Below, in pieces: positions 17,028 through 29,501 of a stretch of DNA of 64,000 nucleotides (position 1 is its first letter; each line of letters begins with the position of its first letter). Origin of the DNA: Serratia nevei (lineage in GTDB: Bacteria; Pseudomonadota; Gammaproteobacteria; Enterobacterales; Enterobacteriaceae); the NCBI RefSeq assembly GCF_037948395.1, contig NZ_CP149940.1, forward strand, positions 2,790,001-2,854,000. The letters are read 5' to 3'. Under the pieces are notes generated by a model. It was given only the letters and a program-made list of their open reading frames with translations, was not told the origin of the DNA and did not search any database. Position numbers and translations under genes: made by a program.

Positions 17028-17329
17028 AATCAGGGACTCACCCGCGAAACTGACCGCCGCATTCTACATGTCGGGGGCCAGAAATCCCAGCCACAGCACG
17101 CACCGGCGCTCTGTCATGTTACCTCTCACCTTTGTCATGGCGCGTCAACGAAAGCGCATCAGCGATAAACCACGCAGCGTAAAACGCCGTAAAGATGCGT
17201 AAATTGTTAATCATATATTTTGAATGACTTACTCAGCATTATCAGATTTTCAATCTGTGCAGATGCTTTATTATTCAGTCCATCGGAAGCGAATGGCTTC
17301 CTTCCTAAATAAACAGACTGGAGTCACCT
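17028..17329. other. Intergenic region between pyrF and the DUF1471 gene
   Basis: 302 bp. The left part presumably holds the pyrF promoter. The right part, from about 17200, is A+T-rich and holds the promoter of the + strand DUF1471 gene. A 21-codon basic ORF lies at 17137-17202 (listed separately). A small hairpin, CAGATTTTCAATCTG at 17246-17260, precedes the right-hand gene. No RNA gene recognised. Confidence 0.4.
17137..17202 (+). CDS. Possible very small basic protein (21 residues)
   Basis: ATG to TAA, 21 codons starting MARQRKRISDKPRS and ending RKDA; about half of the residues are Arg or Lys. No clear ribosome-binding site, and an upstream in-frame ATG at 17119 is also possible. I do not recognise it. 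The run of basic codons could mark an RNA-binding peptide or be chance in a control region. Confidence 0.2.
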   Translation: MARQRKRISDKPRSVKRRKDA

Positions 17330-17590
17330 ATGAAAACCATCAAATATTTTGCAGCCGCTGCCGCTATCGCACTGACCTCTTTCGCCACCTTCGCCGCTGA
17401 ACCGGTCAACAGCCAGCAGGCCGATAACCTGACCGCCACCGGCATCGTTTCCGCAGGCCACGCGACCACCCTCAGCAGCCTGGAGAAAAAGCTGGCCGCT
17501 AAGGCCGACGCTCAGGGCGCCAGCAGCTACCGCATCATCTCCGCCGGTGGTAACAACATGCTGAGCGGCACCGCCATCATCTACAAATAA
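17330..17590 (+). CDS. DUF1471 (YdgH/BhsA/McbA-like) periplasmic stress protein
   Basis: 86 residues. Signal peptide MKTIKYFAAAAAIALTSFA with likely cleavage after TFA, then one DUF1471 domain (LTATGIVSAGHATTLSSLEKKLAAKADAQGASSYRIISAGG...ML-SGTAIIYK). Small proteins of this family (BhsA, McbA, YhcN and others) are secreted to the periplasm and linked to stress, biofilm and envelope phenotypes; none has a known catalytic activity. CTGGAGTC precedes the ATG. It stands alone and is inserted, relative to E. coli, between pyrF and lapB. A second, diverged DUF1471 gene lies at 61273. Confidence 0.85.
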   Translation: MKTIKYFAAAAAIALTSFATFAAEPVNSQQADNLTATGIVSAGHATTLSSLEKKLAAKADAQGASSYRIISAGGNNMLSGTAIIYK

Positions 17591-17601
17591 CATTTCTGGT
17601 A

Positions 17602-17625
17602 CAGGGCTCGCGCGTTCGGGCCCTG
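17602..17625 (+). terminator. Weak hairpin after the DUF1471 gene
   Basis: CAGGGC / GCCCTG six-base stem with a 12-base loop, 11 bases after the stop; only a loose T-rich tail follows. Confidence 0.4.
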
Positions 17626-17761
17626 CCTCTGTTTCTCGCCTAAAAACCCGCGTTTTCCTTGCCCCTATTTGTTACAGAAATATTAAATTTTTATTACACA
17701 CTAGACACCCGATCGCCAGTGGCTTAGCTTGAAGGCATCTTCCTGCAGAAAGGCTTTCAAA

Positions 17762-18061
17762 ATGAGCGAGATATCGACACTTACCATTAAAATTCCTCTG
17801 GAACTCAAGGAAAAAATCCGCGCCGCCGCCGCTGAAAACGAATTTTCGTTGAGCGTGGAAGTGTGCCAGCGCCTGGAAAGCACCTTCAGTGCGCCCGCCG
17901 CCAAGGCAGAAAAACCGGCCAAAAAGGCGGATGAGCTGCACCATGGCGAGATCGACAACCAAAGCACCGAAGAAGAAATTGAACAGCCTCTGAGCCAGAA
18001 AGAGCTGAAGAAACTCCGCCAGCTGTTGAAAACCGGCGCCAAAGGCGGCAAGAAAAAGTAA
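17762..18061 (+). CDS. Arc/MetJ-like ribbon-helix-helix DNA-binding protein
   Basis: 99 residues. Start at 17762 with AGAAAGG just upstream; the frame continues back to 17729 without a ribosome-binding site. Residues about 5-45 (STLTIKIPLELKEKIRAAAAENEFSLSVEV) have the beta strand, helix, helix layout of Arc-type repressors, ending at FSLSVEVCQRLESTF. The rest is charged and probably disordered: an Ala/Lys segment, an acidic stretch, then a Lys-rich tail ending KGGKKK. No toxin-like gene adjoins it, so antitoxin is unlikely. It lies between the DUF1471 gene and convergent lapB. Target unknown. Confidence 0.75.
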   Translation: MSEISTLTIKIPLELKEKIRAAAAENEFSLSVEVCQRLESTFSAPAAKAEKPAKKADELHHGEIDNQSTEEEIEQPLSQKELKKLRQLLKTGAKGGKKK

Positions 18062-18081
18062 ACGACGAACAGACAAACATA

Positions 18082-18116
18082 AAAAAACGGGGCGATAAAT
18101 CGCCCCGTTTTATTTT
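18082..18116. terminator. Bidirectional terminator between the RHH gene and lapB
   Basis: AACGGGGCGAT-AA-ATCGCCCCGTT hairpin with A-rich left flank and TTTATTTT right flank, so it can end both converging transcripts. Confidence 0.88.
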
Positions 18117-18130
18117 GTCGAGCCGCGGCG

Positions 18131-19303
18131 TTATTGCCCATCCAGGCCGCGGATCGGTTTAACCGATGACCAGGCGCGGCACGACGGGCAATGCCAATAG
18201 AGCGAGTGCGCGGTGAAGCCGCATTTGTGGCAGCGGTAACGCGGTTTGGTGCGAATTTGCTCGCCGACCATATCGCGCAACAGCAGCAGGCTCTCTTTCG
18301 CCCGGCCGTCTTCGGCGTCCGCCAGGTGATAATCCATCAGCCGGTAAAATACCCGCATGGTCGGATGGCGTTGCAGCTGGCGGTTGATATAGACCTGCAC
18401 CACATCGCGCCCTTCGTGCTGCTCGATGATCTCTGCCAGCATCAGATCGGCGGTGGCACCGGTGTTTTCTTCTACGCAGCGCTTCAGGAATTCAGCCCAG
18501 TTGTGCTGTTGTTCCGGCAGATGGGTGTAGCATTCCTGCAGCATCGGCAGCGTTTCGCTGACCAGCTCTTTATCCTGACTCAGTACGCGTTGCAGCGACT
18601 CGGCAGCTTTGGCGTAGTCGTTTTGCGCCATATAGATGCGGCCGAACATGATGGACACGCGCGCACACTGTTTATCGGCTGCGTCCGCACGCTTGAGCAG
18701 GCTCATCGCCCGATCGAGATCGTCGCTGCCCATCGCCTGCAGCGCCAGTTCACAATAGAAGTGTGCGATCTCGACGCGTTGTTTCTCTTTACCCAGCTTG
18801 ACCAACTTTTCCGCCACGTCGATCGCTTTTTGCCAATCGCTGGTGGCCTGATGGATCACCAGCAGTTGCTGCAGCGCCGATACGCGAAAATCCGCTTCGT
18901 CAGTCAACTGGCTGAACATGTCTTCCGCACGATCGTACAGCCCGGCCGCCATATAGTCGCGGCCCAGCTGCTGTACCGCCAGCAGACGCTGTTCGAAGGT
19001 CAGGGAGGCGCTTTCCATCAAGGCCTGATGGATGCGGATGGCGCGGTCGACTTCGCCACGCGAACGGAACAGGTTACCCAGCGTCAGGTGGGCTTCAACG
19101 GTGTTGCTGTCCTCTTTCAACATGTCGAGGAACAGATCGACCGCCTTGTCCTGCTGGTTGGAAAGCAGAAAGTTCACCCCTGCCACGTATTCACGCGACA
19201 GGCGGTTGGCTTCTTGCTGTTTATCCTGCTGAGCGCTTCTGCGCCCCATGTACCAACCGTACGCGGCAGCCACGGGCAGCAACAGAAACAGCAGTTCTAA
19301 CAT
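18131..19303 (-). CDS. lapB: LapB (YciM), lipopolysaccharide assembly regulator
   Basis: 390 residues, like E. coli LapB (389). N-terminal membrane helix (LELLFLLLPVAAAYGWYMG), about nine tetratricopeptide repeats (about 35-330) and a C-terminal rubredoxin-type metal site with CHKCGF and CPSC pairs. It tethers LpxC to FtsH, controlling LPS synthesis rate. ATG at 19303; it follows lapA after a 6-base gap, so it is co-transcribed with it. In E. coli pyrF follows directly; here it is separated by the RHH and DUF1471 genes on the other strand. Confidence 0.97.
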   Translation of the reverse strand: MLELLFLLLPVAAAYGWYMGRRSAQQDKQQEANRLSREYVAGVNFLLSNQQDKAVDLFLDMLKEDSNTVEAHLTLGNLFRSRGEVDRAIRIHQALMESASLTFEQRLLAVQQLGRDYMAAGLYDRAEDMFSQLTDEADFRVSALQQLLVIHQATSDWQKAIDVAEKLVKLGKEKQRVEIAHFYCELALQAMGSDDLDRAMSLLKRADAADKQCARVSIMFGRIYMAQNDYAKAAESLQRVLSQDKELVSETLPMLQECYTHLPEQQHNWAEFLKRCVEENTGATADLMLAEIIEQHEGRDVVQVYINRQLQRHPTMRVFYRLMDYHLADAEDGRAKESLLLLRDMVGEQIRTKPRYRCHKCGFTAHSLYWHCPSCRAWSSVKPIRGLDGQ

Positions 19304-19309
19304 AGAGGG

Positions 19310-19612
19310 TTATTCCTTGCTGACAACGGGCTGAGCCGCCGGTTCAGCGGGCTGCTCAAGCTGCAGCTCCAGCCTTTTGATCTTGCGCTCGGCGCGGCCC
19401 AGCGCAATGCGCGTGCGCAGGTAGAACAGACCGCAAATGATCCAGCCAAGAACGAAACCGGCGCCAAACAGCGTGGCCAACAGGGTCGATACGCGATAAT
19501 CGCCCTGCGCAACCAGATAGTTAAAATTGACCACCTGATCGTTATGCGCACCCAAGGTGACGGAAATCACGAAGATCACCAGAACCAACAAAAAAATCAG
19601 CAAATATTTCAC
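19310..19612 (-). CDS. lapA: LapA (YciS), inner-membrane LPS assembly protein
   Basis: 100 residues. The start is a GTG at 19612 with GGGAAAG upstream, giving KYLLIFLLVLVIFVISVTLG as in E. coli LapA; the longer frame to 19837 has no family support. Two membrane helices (about 2-21 and 43-66) and a cytoplasmic coiled-coil-prone tail (RAERKIKRLELQLEQ). It acts with LapB at the LPS assembly site. First gene of the lapA-lapB pair, with the upstream promoter in the 297-bp gap from pgpB (19613-19909). Confidence 0.95.
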   Translation of the reverse strand: MKYLLIFLLVLVIFVISVTLGAHNDQVVNFNYLVAQGDYRVSTLLATLFGAGFVLGWIICGLFYLRTRIALGRAERKIKRLELQLEQPAEPAAQPVVSKE

Positions 19613-19861
19613 ATTCTTTCCCGCGATGCCGAGTGAATCGGATGAACGATGCCAAAACGTGGCGTCCCTAACCCTTAAGTTAGCATTTCCCGTTGCGGCA
19701 GGGAAACCCTGCGGCACGATAAAACCACATATCTGCTGGCATATTCGGCAGTAAACGGCCTTAGCGAACAAATTGATGAGAAAGCTTCTCAAAACGTCGA
19801 ATTTATAAGGATATGGGGGCGGCCGGGCGGATTGCAATGGCGGGAAAATGTAAGCGGTTAA

Positions 19862-19893
19862 TGCGGCGCCGATCCGACGCCGCCTTTTTGTGA
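19862..19893 (+). terminator. Terminator-like hairpin in pgpB-lapA gap, facing pgpB
   Basis: GCGGCG-CCGATCCGA-CGCCGC stem at 19863-19883 followed by CTTTTTG reads as a terminator on the + strand. No + strand gene lies to its left nearby; both flanking genes are on the - strand. Confidence 0.4.
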
Positions 19894-19909
19894 CATGGTC
19901 ACATAACGA

Positions 19910-20674
19910 TCATATCTCCGGCTTGCGCGCCGCGATTTCCTGCTGCTCTTGCGGCGGCGGCGTCAGCGGGCCGAACCAGCGCTGCGCCAGCCAGCAGGTA
20001 ACCACCACCAGCAGCCAGCTGATCAGCGTGGCCATCGCCAGATCGCGCGGCCAGTGCATGCCCAACAGCAGACGGCTGCCCATCACGCCGGTCGCCCACA
20101 CCATCAGCAGCGCGACGGTTTTATAATGGCGGCGTGGCCACAGCAGCCCTACGCCCAACAGCGCCCAGGTGGCGGCGAACATGGTGTGCCCCGACGGGAA
20201 AGCGAAGCCGGTTTCAAACTGCCAGTGCTTGCGCAGCCAGTTCGGCACCAGCGTCTGATCCTGCAATTGCTCGCGCACCAGCGCGCTGCGCTCTTTGCGA
20301 TGCAGCGAATAGAAGTATTTGCCGTCCACGCCGTGGGTTTGCTCCAGCCATACCACGAACGGCCGCGGTTCCTGCACCCGATCCTTGATTAACGACTTGA
20401 CCCCCTGCCCGATCACCAGTGCGGCGAAAAGCAGAAGCGCCAGACCGATGGCCGCCTTCAGGCGAAAGCGCAGGCACCACAAAAACCAACCGCAGAGGAT
20501 AGCGCTGGTCAGAATGCCCCACGGCGAGGTCACGGTTTCGGTCACCCAGTACAGCGCTTTGAGCAGCGGCTCATTGCCGCCGGGTTGCCAGTGCCAACCG
20601 GATACCCAGACCGCCAGCGGCATCAACAGCAGCAGCAGTGCGCCGCCCGCCGTGCGTTTTGCTATCTCATACAT
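19910..20674 (-). CDS. pgpB: Phosphatidylglycerophosphatase B (PAP2 family)
   Basis: 254 residues, multi-pass membrane phosphatase. The three PAP2 signature parts are present: KSLIKDRVQEPRP (C1), PSGHTM (C2, catalytic His) and SRLLLGMHWPRDLAMATLI (C3, nucleophilic His in the MHWPRD stretch). Six predicted membrane helices. It dephosphorylates phosphatidylglycerophosphate, phosphatidic acid and undecaprenyl pyrophosphate. It lies between ribA and lapA as in E. coli and is divergent from ribA. Confidence 0.95.
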   Translation of the reverse strand: MYEIAKRTAGGALLLLLMPLAVWVSGWHWQPGGNEPLLKALYWVTETVTSPWGILTSAILCGWFLWCLRFRLKAAIGLALLLFAALVIGQGVKSLIKDRVQEPRPFVVWLEQTHGVDGKYFYSLHRKERSALVREQLQDQTLVPNWLRKHWQFETGFAFPSGHTMFAATWALLGVGLLWPRRHYKTVALLMVWATGVMGSRLLLGMHWPRDLAMATLISWLLVVVTCWLAQRWFGPLTPPPQEQQEIAARKPEI

Positions 20675-20953
20675 TCTATTCTTCCTCTGCGTGAATCAGG
20701 CAGCAGTGTAACAAGAGTGCAATATTGATAACACGCGAAAAATTAAACAGATAGGCAACCTATCGCAATAATAGGTGGCCAGAAAACGCCATCTGCTGGT
20801 TTGCTGAGCACCGCCCGGCAAGAAGTTGTGGCAAAATAGCCGATAATTAACGAAATAGAGATCGGCGTAGCACGTTTTAGTCTTGGTCAATTTACCGAAC
20901 CGGACTTAGGATGCGCGACAATGATTGAATCGTACGCTTTTGTGGAGAGTGAC

Positions 20954-21547
20954 ATGCAGCTTAAACGGGTGGCAGAGGCTAAACTGCCGACACCTTGGGG
21001 CGATTTCCTGATGGTAGGATTCGAAGAACTGGCGACCGGGCATGACCATCTGGCGCTGGTATTCGGTGATATTTCCGGCGAAGCGCCGGTGCTCGCGCGC
21101 GTGCATTCCGAATGTCTGACCGGCGATGCTCTGTTCAGCCTGCGCTGCGACTGCGGTTTTCAACTGGAAGCCGCGCTGGAGCAGATCGCCGAAGAAGGCC
21201 GCGGCATCCTGCTTTATCATCGCCAGGAGGGCCGCAATATCGGCCTGTTGAACAAGATCCGCGCCTATGCCCTGCAGGATAAGGGCGCAGACACCGTGGA
21301 AGCCAACCACCAGCTCGGCTTCGCCGCCGACGAGCGCGACTTCACCCTGTGCGCCGACATTTTCAAACTGCTGGGCGTCGACGCGGTGCGTTTGCTAACC
21401 AACAACCCGAAAAAGGTCGAGATCCTGACCGAAGCCGGCATCAACATCAGCGAGCGCGTGCCGCTGATCGTCGGCCGCAACCCGAAGAACGAACACTACC
21501 TGGCGACCAAGGCCGCCAAAATGGGCCATTTGCTCGACCAGAAGTGA
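20954..21547 (+). CDS. ribA: GTP cyclohydrolase II
   Basis: First step of riboflavin synthesis from GTP. Start at the ATG 20954 ([20 protein letters not shown], as in E. coli, with GGAGAG upstream); the longer frame from 20921 adds eleven residues without support. 197 residues. Zinc cysteines in [17 protein letters not shown]; the catalytic and GTP-binding stretch is [24 protein letters not shown] follows. A homodimer in the cytosol. Divergent from pgpB and convergent with acnA. A clear terminator follows. Confidence 0.97.
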   Translation: MQLKRVAEAKLPTPWGDFLMVGFEELATGHDHLALVFGDISGEAPVLARVHSECLTGDALFSLRCDCGFQLEAALEQIAEEGRGILLYHRQEGRNIGLLNKIRAYALQDKGADTVEANHQLGFAADERDFTLCADIFKLLGVDAVRLLTNNPKKVEILTEAGINISERVPLIVGRNPKNEHYLATKAAKMGHLLDQK

Positions 21548-21571
21548 TCGCCGCCGCGGCGGATACAATCA

Positions 21572-21596
21572 GGGCGCCTTGCGGCGCCCTTTTTTA
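21572..21596 (+). terminator. ribA terminator
   Basis: GGGCGCC-TTGC-GGCGCCC stem followed by TTTTTTATT, 25 bases after the ribA stop. The opposite strand lacks a good T tract. Confidence 0.88.
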
Positions 21597-21604
21597 TTGC
21601 TTAA

Positions 21605-24277
<2,673 letters not shown>

Positions 24278-24453
24278 AGCTCCTCCATTTCTTATTGTGA
24301 CTAAAACAGGGTAATCAGTGAGGTCTTGTTTAAAGATACCACAAAGATAAGTTAACGTTTTGATAACAACACGATTTGATCACAACGATAGGCGGGAACA
24401 ATCAGCGGGAAGGAAGTGCGAGCGCCACCAAGGGGTTAGGCAATGCGTCAACA

Positions 24454-24479
24454 AAAACGCCGCGACGAGGCGGCGTTTT
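24454..24479 (-). terminator. Terminator of the small membrane-protein gene
   Basis: AAAACGCCG / CGGCGTTTT inverted repeat with an 8-base loop, 22 bases past the gene's end; on the - strand it continues in TTTTTGT. Confidence 0.78.
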
Positions 24480-24500
24480 GGCAGAGAAGATCTCGCGGCT

Positions 24501-24737
24501 TTAGCGGGGTTTACGCACCAGGCGGCGACAGACTATTAGGACAACCGCCGCAATGATGGCAGAGACACCCAATTTAATGGCAATGACAACCGAGTCGAAA
24601 TTATTCATCCCTATTTCACCATCACCGCTAATTTCTATGTTGTTGGAAACGAAGCTGTCGAAAATGCCGTCTGGTAGGTAGCGCAGCAACAAAAGGGTGA
24701 GCAACAAGAACAGAACAATCCAGAGACTTTTTTTCAT
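24501..24737 (-). CDS. Small membrane protein of unknown function
   Basis: 78 residues from ATG 24737; an upstream ATG at 24752 gives 83. Neither start has a strong ribosome-binding site. Two hydrophobic helices, residues about 4-19 (LWIVLFLLLTLLLLRYLP) and 48-68, joined by an acidic, Asn-rich loop of about 30 residues; the C-terminus is basic (CRRLVRKPR). This hairpin topology and its own terminator suggest a real gene. It occupies the acnA-cysB gap where E. coli has the small genes ymiA and yciX, but I see no sequence match to them. Confidence 0.6.
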   Translation of the reverse strand: MKKSLWIVLFLLLTLLLLRYLPDGIFDSFVSNNIEISGDGEIGMNNFDSVVIAIKLGVSAIIAAVVLIVCRRLVRKPR

Positions 24738-24780
24738 CGTGATACCACGCATTTACGGTAATCAGTACGGATTTCCGGGC

Positions 24781-24815
24781 TAAAAAAAACCCGGTTAGGC
24801 AGGCGCCTAACCGGG
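24781..24815 (-). terminator. cysB terminator
   Basis: CCCGGTTAGGC / GCCTAACCGGG 11-bp stem with a 4-base loop, 23 bases beyond the cysB stop; a run of eight A to its left gives the T tract on the - strand. Confidence 0.92.
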
Positions 24816-24837
24816 ATTGATTTGATATCGTCGATGG

Positions 24838-26121
<1,284 letters not shown>

Positions 26122-26149
26122 AAAAAACCAGCCGCCGGGGCTGGTTTTT
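26122..26149 (-). terminator. topA terminator
   Basis: AACCAGCC-GCCG-GGGCTGGTT hairpin; on the - strand it is followed by TTTTTTATTG. It lies 25 bases after the topA stop. Confidence 0.9.
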
Positions 26150-26173
26150 CATCTTACTGGCAGGACAGCGGCC

Positions 26174-28771
26174 TTACTTCTTGCCTTCGACCCACTTGCC
26201 GTCCACGTAGAACGCGGACCAACCGGTCGCCTTGCCATCTTTTTCAGAAGAGACGTACTGCTGTTTGGTTTTACGGCTGAAACGCACCAGCGTTTTATTG
26301 CCTTCGGCATCCGCCACCGGCGCATCGGCCAGATAGCGCAGCTTCTCCGGCAGGCGATCCTTGAAGCGAGCCAGCTCTTCCACCAGCGGCGCACGGGTCT
26401 CGCGCGATTTAGGGAAGGTGTTGGCCGCCAGGAACACGCCGGCAGCGCCGTCACGCAGCACGAAATAGGCGTCGGACTTCTCGCACGGCAGCTCCGGCAA
26501 CGGCACCGGATCTTCCTTCGGCGGCGCGACATCGCCGTTACGCAGGATCTTGCGGGTGTTTTTACAGTTCTCGTTGGTACAGCCCATGTACTTGCCGAAA
26601 CGCCCCATTTTCAGGTGCATTTCCGAGCCGCACTTGTCGCACTCCACCACCGGGCCATCGTAGCCTTTCAGACGGAACTCGCCCTCTTCGATTTCATAGC
26701 CGTCACACGCCGGGTTGTTACCGCAAACGTGCAGCTTGCGCTGGTTGTCGATCAGGTAGCTGTCCATTGCCGTACCGCATTTCTTGCAGCGACGGCGGGC
26801 GCGCAGCGCGTTGGTTTCCGCGTCGTCGCCTTCGAGGATGTTGAGCACTTCCGCTTCAGGCACCAGATTGATGGTGGTTTTGCAGCGCTCCTTCGGCGGC
26901 AGCGCGTAGCCGGAACAGCCGAGGAACACGCCGGTGCTGGCAGTACGGATACCCATCTTGCGGCCGCAGGTCGGGCAGTCGATGCTGGTCATCACCATCT
27001 GGTTAGGCCGCATGCCGCCTTCTTCCGGATCTTTCTCCGCCGTTTCCAGCTGCTCGCTGAAGTCGACGAAGAACTCGTCCAGCACCGCTTTCCACTCGGC
27101 CTGGTTGTTGGCAACCTCATCGAGACCGTCTTCCATGCGCGCGGTGAAGTCATAGTTCATCAGCTCGCGGAAGTTTTCTTCCAGGCGATCGGTGACGATC
27201 TCGCCCATTTTCTCGGCATAGAAGCGGCGGCTTTCCACCCGCACATAACCGCGATCCTGAATGGTCGAGATGATGGAGGCATAGGTGGACGGACGGCCGA
27301 TACCGCGTTTTTCCAGCTCTTTCACCAGCGAGGCTTCGCTGTAACGCGCCGGCGGCTTGGTGAAGTGCTGGCTCGGGATCAGTTTCTGCAGATCCAGCTC
27401 GCTGCCGATTTCGACGTATGGCAGGGTGCGATCTTCATCGCCCTTGCGCAGCGCCGGCATCACCTTGGTCCAGCCGTCAAAGCGCAGCGTACGACCCTTG
27501 GCGCGCAGCTGATAATCGCCGGCCTTCACCGTCAGCGTGGTGGAATCGTATTGCGCCGGCGTCATCTGGCAAGCGACGAACTGGCGCCAGATCAGCTGAT
27601 ACAGCTTCTGCGCGTCCGCCTCCATGTCTTTCAACTGCTCGGCGAGCACGTTCACGTCCGAAGGTCGGATCGCTTCGTGCGCTTCCTGCGAATTCTCTTT
27701 GCTGCTGTACTGATTCGGCGCCTTCGGCAGGTATTTATCGCCGAAGTTGTCGCCGATGTAGCCACGCACCATGTTGAGCGCATCCTGGCTCAGGTTGGTG
27801 GAATCGGTACGCATATAGGTGATGTGGCCGGCTTCATACAGCCGTTGCGCCATCATCATGGTTTTCTTCACGCCGAAGCTCAGGCGGGTGCTGGCGGCCT
27901 GTTGCAGCGTGGAGGTAATGAAAGGCGCGCCCGGTTTGCTGCTGGTCGGTTTGTCTTCGCGATCCAGCACCGTGTAACGGGCTTTTTCCAGCAGTTTGAC
28001 CGCGGCGTGAGTCTGCTCGCGGTTGACCGGCTTGAACGGTTTGTCGTGCGCATGGGTCACTTCCATCTGCAGCGCGGTTTCGCCCTTCGCCAGCAGATCG
28101 GCATGCAGCTCCCAGTACTCTTCCGGCACGAAGGCCTTGATATCGCGCTCGCGCTCAACCACCAGGCGCACCGCCACCGACTGCACGCGGCCGGCGGACA
28201 GGCCGCGGGCGATTTTCTTCCACAGCAGTGGCGAGACCATATAGCCCACCACGCGGTCCATAAACCGGCGCGCCTGCTGCGCGTTGACGCGGTCAATGTT
28301 CAGCTCGCCCGGCTGTTTGAACGCCTGCTGGATCGCGTTTTTGGTGATTTCGTTAAACACCACGCGGCTAAAGCGTTTGTCATCCCCACCGATCACTTCC
28401 CGCAGGTGCCAGGCGATGGCTTCCCCTTCGCGGTCAAGGTCGGTTGCGAGATAAATGTGGTCGGCGTTTTCCGCCAACGATTTTAACTCGGCGACCACTT
28501 TTTCTTTACCCGGCAGGATTTCATAATGCGCTTTCCAGCCGTGGTAAGGGTCGACGCCCATGCGATTTACCAGCGCCGCCTTCTCATCTTTTTTAACTTT
28601 TTTCTTGGCTTTGTCTTCGGTTGAGTCAGCGCTCTTTTTGCTGGCTGAGCCACTGGTCGGCAAATCACGGATATGACCGACGCTGGACTTCACCACGTAG
28701 TCACTTCCTAAATATTTATTAATAGTTTTGGCTTTTGCCGGGGACTCAACTATTACGAGAGCTTTACCCAT
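26174..28771 (-). CDS. topA: DNA topoisomerase I
   Basis: 865 residues (E. coli 865). Type IA enzyme that relaxes negative supercoils. Toprim domain at the N-terminus ([20 protein letters not shown], later [16 protein letters not shown]). The active-site tyrosine is in the segment [20 protein letters not shown] near residue 320. Three tetracysteine zinc ribbons follow from about 600 ([27 protein letters not shown]...) and zinc-ribbon-like repeats to the end. It is divergent from yciN, with 427 bp between them. Cytoplasmic, essential in most backgrounds. Confidence 0.97.
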   Translation of the reverse strand: MGKALVIVESPAKAKTINKYLGSDYVVKSSVGHIRDLPTSGSASKKSADSTEDKAKKKVKKDEKAALVNRMGVDPYHGWKAHYEILPGKEKVVAELKSLAENADHIYLATDLDREGEAIAWHLREVIGGDDKRFSRVVFNEITKNAIQQAFKQPGELNIDRVNAQQARRFMDRVVGYMVSPLLWKKIARGLSAGRVQSVAVRLVVERERDIKAFVPEEYWELHADLLAKGETALQMEVTHAHDKPFKPVNREQTHAAVKLLEKARYTVLDREDKPTSSKPGAPFITSTLQQAASTRLSFGVKKTMMMAQRLYEAGHITYMRTDSTNLSQDALNMVRGYIGDNFGDKYLPKAPNQYSSKENSQEAHEAIRPSDVNVLAEQLKDMEADAQKLYQLIWRQFVACQMTPAQYDSTTLTVKAGDYQLRAKGRTLRFDGWTKVMPALRKGDEDRTLPYVEIGSELDLQKLIPSQHFTKPPARYSEASLVKELEKRGIGRPSTYASIISTIQDRGYVRVESRRFYAEKMGEIVTDRLEENFRELMNYDFTARMEDGLDEVANNQAEWKAVLDEFFVDFSEQLETAEKDPEEGGMRPNQMVMTSIDCPTCGRKMGIRTASTGVFLGCSGYALPPKERCKTTINLVPEAEVLNILEGDDAETNALRARRRCKKCGTAMDSYLIDNQRKLHVCGNNPACDGYEIEEGEFRLKGYDGPVVECDKCGSEMHLKMGRFGKYMGCTNENCKNTRKILRNGDVAPPKEDPVPLPELPCEKSDAYFVLRDGAAGVFLAANTFPKSRETRAPLVEELARFKDRLPEKLRYLADAPVADAEGNKTLVRFSRKTKQQYVSSEKDGKATGWSAFYVDGKWVEGKK

Positions 28772-29198
28772 ATTTACCTTTACCTAATTTATTTCTTCTA
28801 AAAAGAAGTCTTTTATCTCGCCGTGCCGCGGCAATTCGTGTCTCTTTTTTTATATTGCGGCAGTCTGGCAAGAGATCAACAGATTTTTTTCTTTTGGTTG
28901 CCCAACTGCTCAACCTGAACGCAACTTGTTGATCCTGCCTGCTATTCACCCATGCCCCAGAAGTATGGCTGTGTGAGTTTTATTCATGGCGTAAACAAAA
29001 CCTTCCACCCGACGCCGCAAAATCCCACACTGTACCTGATAAAAAGCGTCACGCAACCTAATTAGCACGGAAAGACCGATTTCGCCAACCGGCGGCCGCC
29101 CATGGCCATCCAGACGGCAAATAAACCTTAGTCGGTTTGCGGATAAAAGCGAACCGGCGTTAGAATATGCGCAGAGTTTTTAGTTTGGAGTCTAATAA
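28772..29198. promoter_or_regulatory. Divergent topA/yciN control region
   Basis: 427 bp with no supported gene. The left half is rich in T runs (CTCTTTTTTTATATTGCGG) and presumably holds the topA promoters, which in E. coli are several and supercoiling-sensitive. A small CTTCT/AGAAG hairpin lies at 28795-28809. On the right a plausible yciN promoter is TTGCGG (29137-29142), an 18-base spacer, and TAGAAT (29161-29166). Confidence 0.5.
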
Positions 29199-29450
29199 AT
29201 GCGCACAAATACTGCCCCTATCGGCCGCGAGGCCCTGCTGGCGGAAGCAAATAACATCATCCGCCAACACGAAGATTATCTGCACGGCATGATCGCCACC
29301 GACGTTGAACAAAAAAGCGGCGTTTTAGTTTTCCGCGGCGAATACTTTTTGGATGCCGATGGATTGCCCACCGCCAAAACCACCGCGGTATTTAATATGT
29401 TTAAACACTTGGCCCATCTGCTTTCGGAAAAATACCACCTGGTCGATTGA
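29199..29450 (+). CDS. yciN: YciN family protein (DUF2498)
   Basis: 83 residues, same length as E. coli YciN and with the same C-terminal block [22 protein letters not shown] (here [20 protein letters not shown]). Small cytoplasmic protein of unknown biochemical role. TTTGGAG precedes the ATG. Between topA and sohB, as in E. coli. No membrane segment or metal motif. Confidence 0.92.
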   Translation: MRTNTAPIGREALLAEANNIIRQHEDYLHGMIATDVEQKSGVLVFRGEYFLDADGLPTAKTTAVFNMFKHLAHLLSEKYHLVD

Positions 29451-29481
29451 GAAAAGAAAACGGGGGCAGTTGGCCCCCGTT
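29451..29481 (-). terminator. Terminator between yciN and sohB
   Basis: CGGGGGC-AGTTG-GCCCCCG hairpin. The A-rich left flank GAAAAGAAAA gives a T tract for the - strand, so it mainly serves sohB. The + strand side is weaker. Confidence 0.75.
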
Positions 29482-29501
29482 GATTCACGCTATCGCCGCC
29501 G

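Noticed and set aside
17762..18061. Toxin-antitoxin module with the RHH protein as antitoxin
   Set aside because: No toxin-like gene lies on either side; the neighbours are DUF1471 and lapB.
26615..28486. 623-codon + strand frame over topA
   Set aside because: Antisense shadow of topA, no family features and no ribosome-binding site.
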